DNA of 64,000 nt from Tanypteryx hageni (Eukaryota > Arthropoda > Insecta > Odonata > Petaluridae), in the NCBI GenBank assembly GCA_028673005.1, contig CM054116.1, positions 74,798,838 to 74,862,837 of the forward strand, written 5' to 3'. A program made the translations under genes and the position numbers. Numbering within the stretch: the first letter of the stretch is position 1; each line of letters opens with the position of its first letter. Of this stretch, positions 22,107-34,328 are shown piece after piece. A model generated the notes under the pieces. The model saw only the letters and a list, made by a program, of their open reading frames with translations. It made no database searches and had not been told where the DNA came from.

Positions 22107-23134
22107 AGCTTTACGATGATCTTTGTCATTATTTAGGATACAAGTTGTTGGTGCTTGCATACTGCAAGCGCTTAAAAAAACTAACATACACCAACATCTA
22201 AATTCATAAATAAACCAACGCGACAGCATTTCAACTACCCATTTAAATAAGATAATAGTTTTAATTTTCTGAGAAATTAAGGTAACTATCCGGAATTTCT
22301 AAATTCTCTGGCAATTGGCTCGCGTCCAAGTTTTTGAATTTCAAGTTTCGTGGCTCATATCGCTCTTTTTAAGCAATGGGTATGATCATCATTAAGACAA
22401 TAGCCTATATGTTACACTAACATTTATGTAAAATTTAGGATATTTTGTGTGTTATGACTATGGTGTCATCACCCGTGCCTTTTAGTACGCATCCGGATAA
22501 AAAATTAATTTAAAATTACACGTCACCATATGTATACGTCGTTGGCTGAAATCAAATGGATTATAATCAAGTCTAAGCATCAAATCAATGCTCTTGTTGT
22601 ATGTAAAATCATTTTCCATTGAAATGTATTGGAGTCGTTGCTATGGTAGTTTATATTTTTCATTGTTGAAGACCAAAAAAGATTTAATAATTTTAAGATT
22701 AAAATCAAATATTTACGCAAATTAAGCACGGATTTGAATTTTGTCTTCATGAAAAATAAACTTCATTCTTTCATCCACAGTACGGTGCATGTCTTGACTT
22801 TGTATCTTAATTTTAAATAATTTAAAAAAGCAATTTTATGTAGCCCTGCACAGTTTTCAATGTTTTTCTTATGGGTGTTTAAAATTGGACTTTGGAGTCA
22901 AAAGCACCCCTTAAATATAACTTTTTCTGTAATTTCGGATGTTTCCCGAGGTTTTACCCAATGACCTATCTTCCTTCCAAATTTCAGCTCTGTAGCTCTA
23001 CTAGAAGTACCTTAGATTTTATATGATATATCCTATCTATGTAAGAAGCAGCTATTTATAATTAATTATATGAGCGCATCTTTGTGTTGGGACTTTCCAC
23101 ACTCAATCTGTACATTTCTTTCCTCTCTCGCACT
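22107..23134. other. Intergenic AT-rich DNA, nothing recognised
   Basis: No gene, RNA or delimited repeat was identified. Possible diverged non-coding repeat material lies around 22850-23040, but without termini it cannot be assigned. Confidence 0.5.
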
Positions 23135-23293
23135 CTTGGTGTTCTTCGTAAAGAATAGGATAATGCCGGCACCGGGTTTCCTTCTTCCCTTGTGAGTGTG
23201 TCTGGTGTGTAAGGAGTTATGGCTATAATAATCCAAGAGGCTGGTTAGTTAAAAATACGCAAACAAACAAACAAACAAATCCCCTCTCGCACT
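23125..23293 (+). mobile_element. SINE-like element, copy 2, with target-site duplication
   Basis: This copy occupies 23135 to about 23283. It begins CTTGGTGTTCTTCGTAAAG and ends in an (AAAC)n tail. It is flanked by exact 10-bp copies of CTCTCGCACT (23125-23134 and 23284-23293). It shares with the 14635 copy the blocks CCGGCACCGGGTTTCC, AAGGAGTTAYGGCTATAATA and ATCCAAGAGG. The A-rich tail and variable-length target duplication point to retrotransposition by a LINE machinery. The parent LINE and any RNA-gene ancestor were not identified. Confidence 0.75.
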
Positions 23294-23339
23294 AACAATA
23301 AGCTCCTGGCTTTCTGACACCAATTCTCTAGACGCGAGG

Positions 23340-23807
23340 CCCTAGGACAGGGATGGCAAAGTTCTGGCACGCGTGTCAATTTTGGTACGGGAGACAATTC
23401 TGGTTGGCACGCAACAAAAGAAATTCTTTATTAACTATCCCCTTAATATTGTTCCATTCTTGGCGCTACATAATATACTATTTCTAGCAAGATTGCAATT
23501 ATATTGATGAAGTAACTGACTAATAGCGACCTAATGTTCGAGAATGAGATGCTTGCTGCTCCATGATTGTCGTTCAGCCATAAATGATCTGGGAAAATGA
23601 GTCATTTTAGATGATAAATTTAATTATATATAAAGAGTCTATCGCTTTTCTGAACTCTTAAGTCTGAAAACAAATGATCATAGTTAAACCATAAAATTAT
23701 TTCTTTTTGGATACATTTTAAATCGGTACGTAACTTAGAAAAGGGAAAACTATTTTTGTAATTTTGGCACGCGAACAAAAAAAAGGTTTGCCACCCATGC
23801 CCTAGGC
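23340..23807. mobile_element. Non-autonomous hAT element (452 bp) with near-perfect target duplication
   Basis: The element is at 23348-23799. The left end is CAGGGATGGCAAAGTTCTGG and the reverse complement of the right end is CATGGGTGGCAAACCTTTTT, so 11 of the first 13 bases agree. Subterminal TTGGCACGCG motifs occur near both ends. The flanking 8-mers CCCTAGGA (23340-23347) and CCCTAGGC (23800-23807) match at 7 of 8 positions, the duplication length of hAT. The interior is non-coding. Confidence 0.75.
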
Positions 23808-24294
23808 AGGTTTACTTTGCATACAAAATTTAGTTTTAGATAATATTATCCGGGTAGCTGGAGTACGGATTAATCGGAATTTTTATTGTATCGCCATCGT
23901 GTATGACGAGAAATTATTCAGAAATTGGATAGGGTATATTTGAGTTGCTCTATTCGTCCCTCTATTTACGCACATTACTTAAGTGACTATCTTCTTTCGA
24001 ATCAAAATCAGTACAAGTGGCTTCGTTCTCTCATAAATAGCAGCAAATTCTGGATCAGTATATATATAAATGATATCAGAACGCATTTCCTTTAATTTGC
24101 AAGTCATAAAAAATAAGTATTAGTTTTTTGGAGTATTCTATGATCAAAGTTCACTCAGTCGATGCACAAAGTGAAATATTTAAAGAGATACGATAACTGT
24201 GCTTAAAATAAAGGGGAGGAAGCAGAAATTGAAGAATCAAAATGCTGAGAGGTGAACTAAGTGTCCGTATTAATTGCGAAAGAATAAATTATAA
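23808..24294. other. Intergenic AT-rich DNA, nothing recognised
   Basis: A short interval between the hAT-like element and the Tigger element. I see no coding or RNA signal. Confidence 0.5.
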
Positions 24295-24529
24295 TACAGT
24301 AGGCCCCCTCTATTCGCGGTTTTGATATCTTCGGTTATGCTATCCGCGGTAATTATTTTTAGTATTTAGGCAACTGTGCCATAAGTTGTGCAGATGTGCC
24401 GAACATTTATCTATAAAGGATTTAAAAAATACTTTTTCGATATGAATTATTAATATGACCCAGTAATTATATAGTAGATACATAATAGGTAATTTAAACT
24501 TTAAGCCCACTTTTATAATCAAGGAATAT

Positions 24530-26268
24530 TATGTTATTGGAGAGATTCGCGAAGGTTGAGAGCGCGGTATCAGTTGGCAGTTATTATGAAGTCAATGAAT
24601 CTATGGTGCGAAACAAAAAAGTAAAGAGATCATAAGAATTAGTATACTAGGTAGGTAGCAGTACTCCTAAGAGTGACAAATTTTCATTTGTGACTAGTGA
24701 CCGAATATTAGAAAAGACGGAAAAAGCCCTCAGCGTGTGGATGGACGTTCAGGCACAGTAAAGGCTTCCTGTCTGGCTCTGTTATATGTGAAAAGGCAAG
24801 GCATTTGCATGAACATTTTATTCAAACCGCGAGTGAAGTCAGTAGTACAAGGAATAAAAGTCCATTTCTCGCCAGAAAGGGCTGGTTTGAAATTTTATAA
24901 AGATATAGCCTTCAAATGCTTAGTTTGTTAGGGAGGCGGCATCTGTTGACCACATAGCAACAAAGACTTTTCTTTCGCACCTGTTAAATATCACTGACGA
25001 TAAGGCTTACCGGCCTTAACTAGTCTTCAGTGCGGACGATAGTGGCTTGTCATGTCATGTCATGCTTGTCATGTCCAAGGAGGAAAAATCGAAACCTGGC
25101 TTTAAAGTAGCCAAGAACCAGTTGGCCCTTCTTCTCTATGGCAATGCATCAGGTTACATGGTAAAATCCATGCCGGTGTACCGGGCAATGAATCCAAGTG
25201 CATTGAAGGAAAGAAGAAACACTATTTGCCATTCACAGCAGCTCTCTTCATGGACTGGTTCAATAATAACTTTGTCAATAAAGTGGAAGTGTAACTTGGA
25301 TTTGGATTTCAAAGTTCTTCTCATCATTGACAATGTGCCTGGCCATCCAGAAAGCAACCAGTTTGAGTATCTCAACGTGGAAGTTATTTTTGTCCCTCCC
25401 AATTCAACTTTCCTCCTGAAACCTTTGGACCAAGGTTTAATAGCAGCATTTTAGGACAACGGTTCTCAACGTCGGGTCGCGACCGAAATCAATGAAAGAT
25501 TTCGCGACAGTCCGTTTGTATCTATATATTATTGGAAAACTGCCTAACCTTTATCAGTTATGGAACAAGCTTAACAGCCGAAGTAAGCCACCCTCGCTTA
25601 TCAAAGCTTTTAACCCCTATGTGAGAAGATGGCTGTATATGAAAGGATATACGTAACAAAAAAATTCTCAGAGAACGACCAAAATTTCTGTGCAGTGGCG
25701 ATTCAATAGCAGTGTCCGCTGGCAGGGTGTATTTATTGCTTTATTTCCGGCCTATTTATATTGTATTGTATTTATATGTATTGTATCAATTACAAATACG
25801 GGTCTCGAGGTCCTACCAGTGGTCATTTAAGGGCAGCAGCAAAAAAAAGGTAGGGTAGGTTTATAGCCTGCTATACCAGGCGCACTTTCCGTCGTTTTCT
25901 CGATGTGATGGAAATTATTCAGCGAATGGTGGAAGACATGCAATATAATCGACTGCATCACCATCATCAAGGAGTCGCTCGAAGAGATCACGCCGTCAGC
26001 CACCAACGCCTGCTGGGTGAAGCTGCGGAAGGAGTTAGTCAACGACGTCAGCAGTTTTCCTGCCGTTGATGAGGAAGTGAGAACGATAGCGAAAATGGGT
26101 CATAATATTGGAGGGGAGGGATTTGAGTATCTGGAGGCCAAAGAGATTCAAGAACTGATTGAGTCACACGCTGGGGAGCTGACAGAAGAGGATCTGGTAG
26201 AACTAATTCATGCGAGTTTGAGTGGAGAGGAGGTGGTAGTCAAGTCTCAGTTGGACAGAAAAACGTGA
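24530..26268 (+). pseudogene. Tigger/pogo transposase pseudogene (DDE_1 type)
   Basis: The reading is spread over several frames. N-terminal fragments near 24560-24760 (VSVGSYYEVNESMVRNKK, then KALSVWMDVQAQ) match the psq and CENP-B-type DNA-binding part. A first catalytic region reads FSADDSGL near 25030. The longest open piece, 25047-25454, carries LLIIDNVPGHP (second Asp) and PPNSTFLLKPLDQG (third Asp) of the DDD triad. After an interruption at about 25455-25823, TRRTFRRF near 25880 and the frame to 26268 (KLRKELVND, and a tail with HAGELTEEDLVEL) give the C terminus. Stops, frameshifts and the insertion show that it cannot make a protein. Confidence 0.85.
25455..25823. mobile_element. Probable nested insertion inside the Tigger transposase
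   Basis: The transposase reading stops after GLIAAF at about 25452 and resumes near 25880. The intervening 369 bp starts GACAACGGTTCTCAACGTCG followed by GGTCGCGACC, which resembles the left end of a common hAT type. The flanking 8-mers CATTTTAG (25447-25454) and CATTTAAG (25824-25831) match at 7 of 8 positions. The right end is only weakly inverted to the left. The insertion is well supported by the broken protein; its hAT class is tentative. Confidence 0.5.
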
Positions 26269-27249
26269 TATTTTTGCAAGCGCTCTCATAAAATTATTGA
26301 GATGGACCATGGAATGGAGAGAACCATTAACGATAACGAGCTGTAGTTTTCGTTAACTCCGCATAAAGAAATCTATAAGGACCTAGAGAAAAATGCAAAA
26401 CAAATGCCGATTGTTTTTGGCAAGGCAGGGCCACCTGTGTCAAAAATCACCACCTCCGGAGGGTCTTCGTCCTCTCTAGATGATAATTAAGGAGAAACTT
26501 CATACTTTTAATCGACCTCCAACATAGTTTTCACCCTCATCACATCCACTTCATCATTATAAATATTATACTTTCGTTGCTTAATGAATCTCTCTGCTGA
26601 ATAGTTTGTCTCTATCACGCTCGTTGAATATCCATATTTTACCAGCTATCTGAATTTTTATACTTTTCAAGTGCATTTGTAAATCTAAGTTAGGTTAATG
26701 ATAGGTTCAAGTGCACATTAAATTGCAAATTAATACAGTGTTATGTAATGTAGATAATTTAACTCTTTGGAAAGATCGAAAAGGAACTTGGTTGAATCCA
26801 AAAGAAAAATATGTAGGGTAACATACGTATACGTTTGCGAATGAATTCTGGATAAAGTGGCGTTAATCCCAAAATAGTTCTAGGAAAAGGGTAAACAAGC
26901 ATCAAGAAGGGACAAGCCGGCCAGACTCTTGAAGTACGCATTTTTCTTTATTTATCAAGTATGCCCCATAAATCATCCCGAGAGTGTATTTTAATTGTTA
27001 ATATCAAAATTTTATATGTTATCAATATCTTTAACGGACTATAACTATGTTCAAATGTAATAAATATACATATTTACTCCATTAATAATATGCTTATTCT
27101 TCTAATCAGGAACCTTACCCTGCTTTTCCGTAGGAGTCAGGAACCGAACCCTCTCTTTTCCGTATGCCCTTTGTTTTGATATCCGCGGTTTTGGAATCCG
27201 CGGTGTTTTCCTGAAACGTAACCCCCGCGGATAGCGAGGGACTACTTTA

Positions 27250-29287
27250 TTCGTTAATCAGTTAAAAAATGTGTATAGAAAGTTAATCGTAGAATCAGCA
27301 AAGAACTGAGCAAATCAGAACGGTTGTTCACGATAAATATATCTCACCATATTATAAGTGGGAAATGTTATTATTTTGCATAAAACAGCGAAAAGTATAG
27401 AGACATTACAGTTTCATTTAATTCGACATTTACAAGAGAATTCGAGACTCGGGATACGTATTGAAATAAAATTAATTTCCATTGTTAATTACAGTAAAAT
27501 ATTTTACGTACCAAATGAAACTAAAAAATCGTAGAAAGACGGATAAGGTTAAAGATTACATATAAGTATCTTGGAAATGTCGCTCATCATTTCTGAATTC
27601 CAGACTTATGTCTAAATAAATGAATCGCTTTACAGCTACAAATTCCTCGCGAACGTCGACGTAATGGATGTTAATAAACGCGTCTTTATATGACGCGCGC
27701 CTCACATTCCCATCCATGCTCATTTATATTTAAGCGATCATCAATGTTTATTTATATTTATATCCCCCAAGTTTTCGATTCAATATAACTTCACACCGCC
27801 ATCCGCCTGTTTGTTATTTCCTACTCGATCGCTGCAGCTTTATTCTCGCCGAGTTAAACTTTGGCACACGAGATGTTTCACGCAGACGCTAAAAGCCTTG
27901 GACCGAAACGCTGCCCTCGTTCTTACCCTATCAAGAAAAAAACAGCGCGCGAAGCCATTAATATTCATATCATTCTCCTGGAGCACCAAAAAAATTACTA
28001 CAGCAGCGGCGCCCGAAGGGCCGGAGTTTCAGTCGCACCTGCACCGCGTAATTCGCAACAAGAATAAAAAAATCACGCGCTGTCGTTCCCGCTGAAATTT
28101 GCCGTCAACAATTTCGGTCCACGTGTTTCGGAAGCGACTGGCAAGGAGTGAGGAGGGGCCCTCTAATAACAGGAGGGCTTTGCTCAAATTTGAAAGGGTC
28201 AATTAAGAAAATGAAACGAGATCGGGACGAATGAGCGGAGGGTGAGAGAGAGAGAGAGTTGCAGACGGGAGAGAGAATTACTGAGAGGGAGCGAGAGAAA
28301 AAATAGGGAATGAGAGGGAGAGAAAGGGAATTAGTGATAGGGGAGGATGGTGGAGGCAGGGGGAAAGAGAGAGGAGGGAGGGGTAGAATGCAAAAAGAGA
28401 ATTGTTGAGAGAGGGAGGAAGGAGATGAGTGGTGACAGAGAGAGTGAGGATTTCTCCCGTTTGATAGGGGTTGTGGGAGGGAGGCGGAAGTTAGAAGAGC
28501 GAGAAAGATATATAGAGAGAGAGGGTGACGTAGCTAATTTAGAGACGAGTTGCAGTCTTTCTCACTTCCTGCTGCTATTTATTTTGCTTTTTTGAATGGG
28601 GAGTAATGACGCCTGCTACTGCACAGCAGAAGGAAAGGAGCGAAGGCAGGAATTTCGGTATGAATGATCGAGCAGGCTGGAGGACGGGAAGGGAAGACGG
28701 AATATTTACATAGAGAATAGCGCGGTGGGCGTGGGGAGAGGGGCGTGGCGTAAATGGGGTGCTGGCGTTGGGTGCAGCGGCGTTGTCGACCGCGTTGTCC
28801 TCTACCTTTCGGCGACTCTTGAAATAGGGAGTCTTGTAGGTGACGTGGGTGGTTGGGTATGGTTGGGTTGGGGAGGGTGAGGCGGCGGAAGGAGGAGGCG
28901 TGTGTTGTTGTGGGGTCCGGGGGCGGAGAAAGGGACGCGATGCTCACACGCGGCGGAAGGATGACGCATTGTAAGGGGACAAGGGGCAGACGCGCCACGC
29001 CCGTGTCAAAGGCCGAACGGCGCCAAGCCCCGTGCCGTGTAGGCATTTCGCTTCGTCTGTCATGCGAGCGCTCATTCTTTTTCTCTCGCTGCTTTCGCTT
29101 CACGAACGCCCACGCGCTGCGTGGTGGCGGCTCTCTATTTTTCCTTTCGCCTCTTCTCCTGTTTCATCCTCGCCCTCTTGAGCGACTGGAAAATGGAATA
29201 AGTCCGCACAATATCGCACTGATAGATCATTAAGGATGTGTCGAAAAGAATGGACCTCACCCATTCCACTCCTCGCGATTCTTCCAC
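27250..29287. other. Intergenic DNA with a purine tract and a GC-rich segment
   Basis: The left part is AT-rich with no gene. A purine-rich block with (GA)n runs covers about 28215-28530. A GC-rich, CpG-containing segment covers about 28690-29130. The frames in it (28579-29103 on the - strand, 28853-29233 on the + strand) are Pro/Ser/Arg-rich on one strand and Gly/Arg-rich on the other, with no domain, so I do not call them. A distal CpG-rich regulatory region is possible but unsupported. Confidence 0.45.
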
Positions 29288-29590
29288 GCCGGGTATGTCA
29301 AACTCGGAGAGGCATCAGGGCCGCATTAAACCAATGGGTGTTATAGAAGGGCCGCAGTTGTTTTATGACGGGCAGAGTTGGAAAAATAAGACTTCATTTA
29401 GAATATTGGACTTCTGTTTTGCAATCAAAAACAATAATTTATAAAATGCGTACTGTTGCACCTCAACGACTAAGAAAAATGTTGTCTCAAAAATTAAGGG
29501 GTATTTATATAAAATCTTCAACGATTTAGTTAAGGCAAAATTTAGCATTCGGGCTGCAGTTGGGCACAGAAAGGGCCGCATGCTTGCTCT
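29288..29590. mobile_element. Candidate non-autonomous hAT-like element
   Basis: The left side reads GGGTATGTCAAACTCGGAG then CAGGGCCGCATTAAACC. Further AGGGCCGCA motifs lie near 29350 and 29572, the last followed by TGCTTGCTCTACG. TGTCAAACTC near one end and GGGCCGCATG near the other is a typical pattern of short hAT-derived elements. Exact ends and target duplications were not resolved. The 3' border lies close to the next element at 29636. Confidence 0.4.
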
Positions 29591-29635
29591 ACGCTATCTT
29601 CCTATCTCGCACTTTAAATAAATAACCCTTTAATC

Positions 29636-29966
29636 CAGGGGCGTGCAACCTACGGCCCGCGGGCCACATCTGGCCCGCGAGAGCATTTTATACGGCCCGC
29701 GACGCTTTGATTAGGATGCGGTCCGTTATGTTAAATTTATACAATTTTGCATACTTTAATTAAAATTCCAGCCATAAAAACTTGCCTAGTGAAGATTTCA
29801 CGCTAAAAAATTGTCTAGACTTAATTTTCATTTTAAAAATCACGTATGATCTCTTGAGTAAGTTCTCATATAAACTCTCATCTCGCCCGCCGAGGCGCTC
29901 GCGACTTATAATACGGCCCACCAAAGCACTCACATCTACGAATGCGGTCCGCCACGCACACTCCTG
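29636..29966. mobile_element. Non-autonomous hAT-like element rich in GGCCCGC motifs
   Basis: The left end is CAGGGGCGTGCAACCTACGG. The reverse complement of the right end is CAGGAGTGTGCGTGGCGGAC, giving CAGGRGYGTGC at both ends. CGGCCCGC or close forms recur at about 29656, 29679, 29695 and, as CGGCCCACC and CGGTCCGCC, near the right end. The flanking 8-mers CTTTAATC and CTCTTACC match at 5 of 8 positions. The interior is non-coding. Confidence 0.55.
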
Positions 29967-32873
29967 CTCTTACCCTTCATTTCCCCAACCGCTGTCTTCT
30001 CTCTTCTTCTTCTTGGACATCGTGATATTCCGCGCGTTTTATTTTCCTCGACCAGATATTGAAACTTCGGAATTTTTTATATTTCAATTTTGGACGAAAG
30101 TGCTTGGACGAAAGTGCTTGGACGCTTGTATTTGGAAAGCCGTAAAACAATGGAAGAATCCGACGCGCGCTGGTTGCTGGAGAAAAAGGAATTTTTTTAT
30201 GCCTTTGTTTTCCTCGTGGGTGTTTATATGTCTTTGACGTTGGATGGCGTCTAAAGGTATGGTCGAGGAGAGTTTCCCGTAAAAGAAAGACGCGTAATAT
30301 TTTACGACGATGAGCAGAGTCGTTTGAAAATACGTTTCTGTTTTTCAAGGGACAAGATAACGAAGTTTGAAACAAGTGACAGTGTCGTTATGGACGGAAA
30401 TCGTCGCGAGAAAACAGGTCTCACTCGCAGCATAACACAGGTCCAGCTTTAGAAGTCATCGCGGTTATTTCTGAAACGCGTCCGAGTTAAATTATCATCG
30501 TTCGAGAAACTTGCGTTATTTTGAAGGCTACGAAGATTTAGATATACAAATATAAACATCGCCGGACAAATCTATTGTGAAAAACTTATCACGCATCAAG
30601 GAAGCATGAGAAAACACGAGTTTTCTCAGGGCGTGATTGTGTTAACCTGTGAAAGACATGCATTTTTATATCGCGTTCATTCAGCGAGTAGGCGAGGAAA
30701 GGATACGAAGGTTTCCAGATTGCGTAAACCAATTACGTAAAACTAAATCAGAGAGGATAAAATAAGTAGGCAAGAGAAAGGAATCTTCTATATTCTCATT
30801 TATAAAGATAGTAGCGAATGTCGTAATTTATATAAGTAATTTTTTAAAACCCAACAAATCTCAATGACCAAAGCCAATCGAGCACTCTCCGCATTCTGTC
30901 GCATGAGTTTATCTCAATATCATTGAGGGAGAGAAATCATGGGAAAATATGTTTACTCTCTCTCTCTCTAGAATGCGCAACAGAATCTCTACCCGGATAT
31001 CGCTAACGATTGTCCATCACTCACGGATGAAAAATGTCTATTTTAAGATTTATCACATTGAACTTCGACTTCAGAGCAGTTACCGAACAACTATTACATC
31101 AATATATCAATATCAAATATTAAATTTTTAGATACGGATTGCAAATACTTTCAATAATTAGTCATAATTTTAATGTAGGAATAAATAGTTGGCATAAATC
31201 TAAGGAACGAAACACAGAGACAATACGATACGCGATAGATTTGTTATTTCGTGCCTGCGTCAATACAAATTATTTTTACTGAGAAATTAATATTATGTAA
31301 CATTATTTGAAGCCTATGTGACATGTTTCTCAAGATACTAACTTTAAAGAAGAAATTATAAGAGCGGGGAGGTTATGCATACGCAACCTACGCGGTATCT
31401 ATGCTTCCGCACGCAGAGATGGGTCACTACACTAAAATTTTCAATTTCTGATTTTATGCGCATATACAAAATAATATTTCATAACTGCTTATGGTATCAA
31501 AGGAATGACCACTAACAATATTTGTTTTATTATGATTTTACTTTTGCTTTAGTTATTAATTTATTATTGTATCGTTGATTCATGCACTGGAGGCCATAAA
31601 GACATAGCTACGCCAATGCATTAGAACTGTTCAATTCTCGTATCTTTTTCTATTGTTTTTTAAACTCGCAATGCTCTCAAATAACAATCCGGACGAGAAT
31701 TTTGAGCCTGCTTCTCTTTCCGGATTTCTAGATTTGTTGACTCGCTGAAAGGGAAAGTCTAGGGGAAATTTTTTTTTTAACTTCCCTCCGCCCGAACGAT
31801 TTGATCTGATCTCTCTTCATTCCGCGTTGGGGGGTAAGCGTTTTTCGCCGTGAATCAATGTAGCGCCTCGCGGCTGATAGGCCAGTCGGAGAGCGTCGGA
31901 TTCCCGCCGTCCCCGGCGCCGCCAACGCCCACGCAGATTTCGATCTCCCTCCTCCTATCTCCTCTCCCTCCTCCTTCACCCTCTCCCTCCCTTCACCCAG
32001 ATAGGAGCGAGTAAAAATGAATAACGACGCCCTTTATTCCGTTCGCTCGGACGCAATTGTTCCCGTGGGAACACATCGAGCCGCTCTCTCTTTTTACGTT
32101 CCTCTTTTTCGGTAAAATGTATCGGCAAATATTTCTCTCAAGTGCGTACGTTATCTTTTATTCTGTTCGAATTGCGTGAGTGAGAAATTCCGATAAAGTT
32201 CGGGAGAGGGGAAGGAAGGAAAGGAGACAGGAGTGGTCAAATCACGAAATTCCGAGCTAATAAATTTCGATCGATTCGCTCGGAAATGGAAGGATTTCAA
32301 ACGGACACACAACGAAATAATGAGAGCCTGTTCAGAGGAGTTGTTTGCGTCGGCAGCTTCCAATACAATGGTCGTGAGTTATATTCCTGCTAAAGTCATA
32401 GTTCCACGTGTTTGGCATTAAAAACGTGTTACAACACATGTAATTGGAGAAATCAGGTTATATTAAATAAAACATTATTATTATCACATATCCTTGACCA
32501 TAAACCTTACATTTCGAATACCTGTTAAGACAAACATTAAAGAACTCATTCGTTTGAATTTAAGAAAATGCCATAAAATCATATTTTGAAGAACTTTATG
32601 TGATTATCACCGTATTTATTGTCATAGTCTTCGCAGTTTTTCTCCAGAATTCCGCGACCAAAAGAATCGGGTGCGGGGGTTATGTCAAAACGAACAGAAT
32701 CGGGATGTTTTCTACGCTATTACCGCTCATTTACACGATACAGTAGTGCATATTATCGGAAAACCATGTGGAATGGAGATGATTTGTAACAGTAACATAA
32801 AATTCGCGTTTTTAATGCTTATCTGAAATAAAATATTATAATTTTCAACTTTCAAACCATTTTATAGTGTACA
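29967..32873. other. Intergenic DNA, no gene recognised
   Basis: No supported gene. A 14-bp direct tandem repeat, GACGAAAGTGCTTG twice, lies at 30093-30120. The rest is AT-rich except for a GC-rich segment near 31850-31990. The frames at 29782-30237, 29977-30375 and 31728-31979 show no recognisable domains. Confidence 0.5.
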
Positions 32874-32877
32874 TTAA

Positions 32878-34324
32878 CCCATATCTGCACAGTGGCAACA
32901 TTTTTTGCCAAGCAATTTAGAATTTTTTTCTTTACATTAGAGCAACCCAAAAATGTAGTTGTATTTTTTATAATCTCAATTTATTCTATAATAAATATAT
33001 AAAGCCCGCATCATTTTTGTTTCCATACCCTTTAAACAAAAATTTAAAATGTTGCTGTATGTTCGTCCATTTCCACTGACCCCTTCATCTTTCTACTCTA
33101 AGTAGAATATAATTTCTGTGAATGTTTTATGATATTCTCTCTCTCTATTTTAAAATTCTATATTGCGAAAGAGATAACCTGAAAAAATAACGATTGAAAA
33201 ATATTGTCTACCACCACCACAACTGAACAACAAACTTAGGTGGCAAGAAATGTTGCCACTGGGCAAATAAGATGTCACTTTTAGGTATTATCTAAAATTT
33301 TGCTAATTTTTTTATATTTTCAAAACTTTGTTTTCTTTCTTTAAAAAATTTCAACGCTATTCAGTAGCCAAGAATATGAATATAACCGTACATATGTCTT
33401 CGACTATTTCACAGTATGATTTAAATAAGGGTGGGGTTGATCTGGATGAACAATTTGTTGCACAATACAGAAAAACTATTAGAACAAAAAAATGGTGGCT
33501 TTTTTGCGTGGGCAGTAGATGTTTCCTGCATACAAGGATGGCTTGTTTATATAAAATGGGTGGACAATAGTATTCCATTGTACGAATTTCCCAGGGAATG
33601 TGTTTTGTTCCTTTTGCGACATTATGGCCCATAGTCCGCTGGGAGAGGTCCACGGGCATCCATTTCGCTTGAACTGAATTCAATAAAACATGATCGCAGA
33701 GATCATATAATTACCAAGGGATCAACACGCTTTCGCCATTGTAAACATTGCTCCAAGAGGGCAATATTTATTTGTAAAAATGCAATGTTCCTCTACACCC
33801 TAAATGTTTTGAGTTTTCATATGTAAGAATTATATTTTACTAGAATTAAAATTTGTTAATTTCCTTTTTTGTAAAATTAAAACCTATGTAAAAGCAAATA
33901 GGCTTCATAAAATTAGTTAAACTAATGTAAAGTGTATGCTAAATGGTCTATAATATGAAATATTCTGGAATGAAAAATAGTATTAGTTGAAATTTTATTA
34001 TTTGAAATTAATTGTGATGCAAAAATCTTTTTGTAAGTTCGCATTTTTTGAAAAAATATACGTTTGAAGGTGCCACAACAAAAATAATTTAATTAATTTA
34101 TACATGTACTTAAAATAAAAAAACACAAAAAAGGCAATTTTATGTACGAGTATACTAGTCATATATGGCCAGTGGCAACAAATGTTGCCATTAAAATAAA
34201 CATACTTCTGACCAAAAGAAAAATCTAAAAAATTTTCTATTGGTATGTTATTTGTGCCTTTTTGACAAAGATATAATACAAACATTCCATAAAATATGCA
34301 AAAAAAGTTTTGGGTAGTAATGTG
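32878..34324 (+). mobile_element. piggyBac-type element, internally deleted
   Basis: TTAA flanks both ends (32874-32877 and 34325-34328), the target of piggyBac elements. The left end is CCCATATCTGCACAGTGGCA; the reverse complement of the right end is CACATTACTACCC. Inner inverted motifs GGCAAGAAATGTTGCCACTG (near 33242) and CAGTGGCAACAAATGTTGCC (near 34171) are reverse-complementary to each other. Between them is the 3' part of a piggyBac transposase. At 1447 bp the element is about half the usual size, so the N-terminal part is missing. Confidence 0.75.
33349..33830 (+). pseudogene. piggyBac transposase C-terminal fragment
   Basis: The frame from about 33349 reads SSTISQYDLNKGGVDLDEQF, then YRKTIRTKKWWLF and ACLYKMGGQ. 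This matches the conserved YN..MGGVD..D, YR..IR.KKWW and LY region of the DDE_Tnp_1_7 (piggyBac) family. Reading then passes through other frames that contain ECVLFLLRHYGP, NSIKHDRRDHI and TRFRHCKHCSKRAIFICK. The last is the start of the C-terminal cysteine-rich zinc-binding region, which loses frame soon after ICK. The upstream catalytic Asp residues are absent. It is a dead fragment. Confidence 0.8.
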
Positions 34325-34328
34325 TTAA

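Larger units (their letters stand above)
24297..27247 (+). mobile_element. Tigger/pogo-type Tc1-mariner element, decayed
   Basis: The left end is CAGTAGGCCCCCTCTATTCG followed by CGG. The reverse complement of the right end is AAGTAGTCCCTCGCTATCCG followed by CGG. The flanking dinucleotide is TA on both sides (24295-24296 and 27248-27249), the target of this superfamily. CCGCGG motifs are repeated just inside both ends. The 2951-bp element contains a pogo/Tigger-type transposase on the + strand. Many stops and shifts plus a nested insertion show that it is inactive. Confidence 0.85.

Noticed and set aside
28579..29233. Long frames in the GC-rich segment
   Set aside because: Pro/Ser/Arg-rich one way and Gly/Arg-rich the other; GC-rich DNA has few stops by chance, and no family is recognisable.
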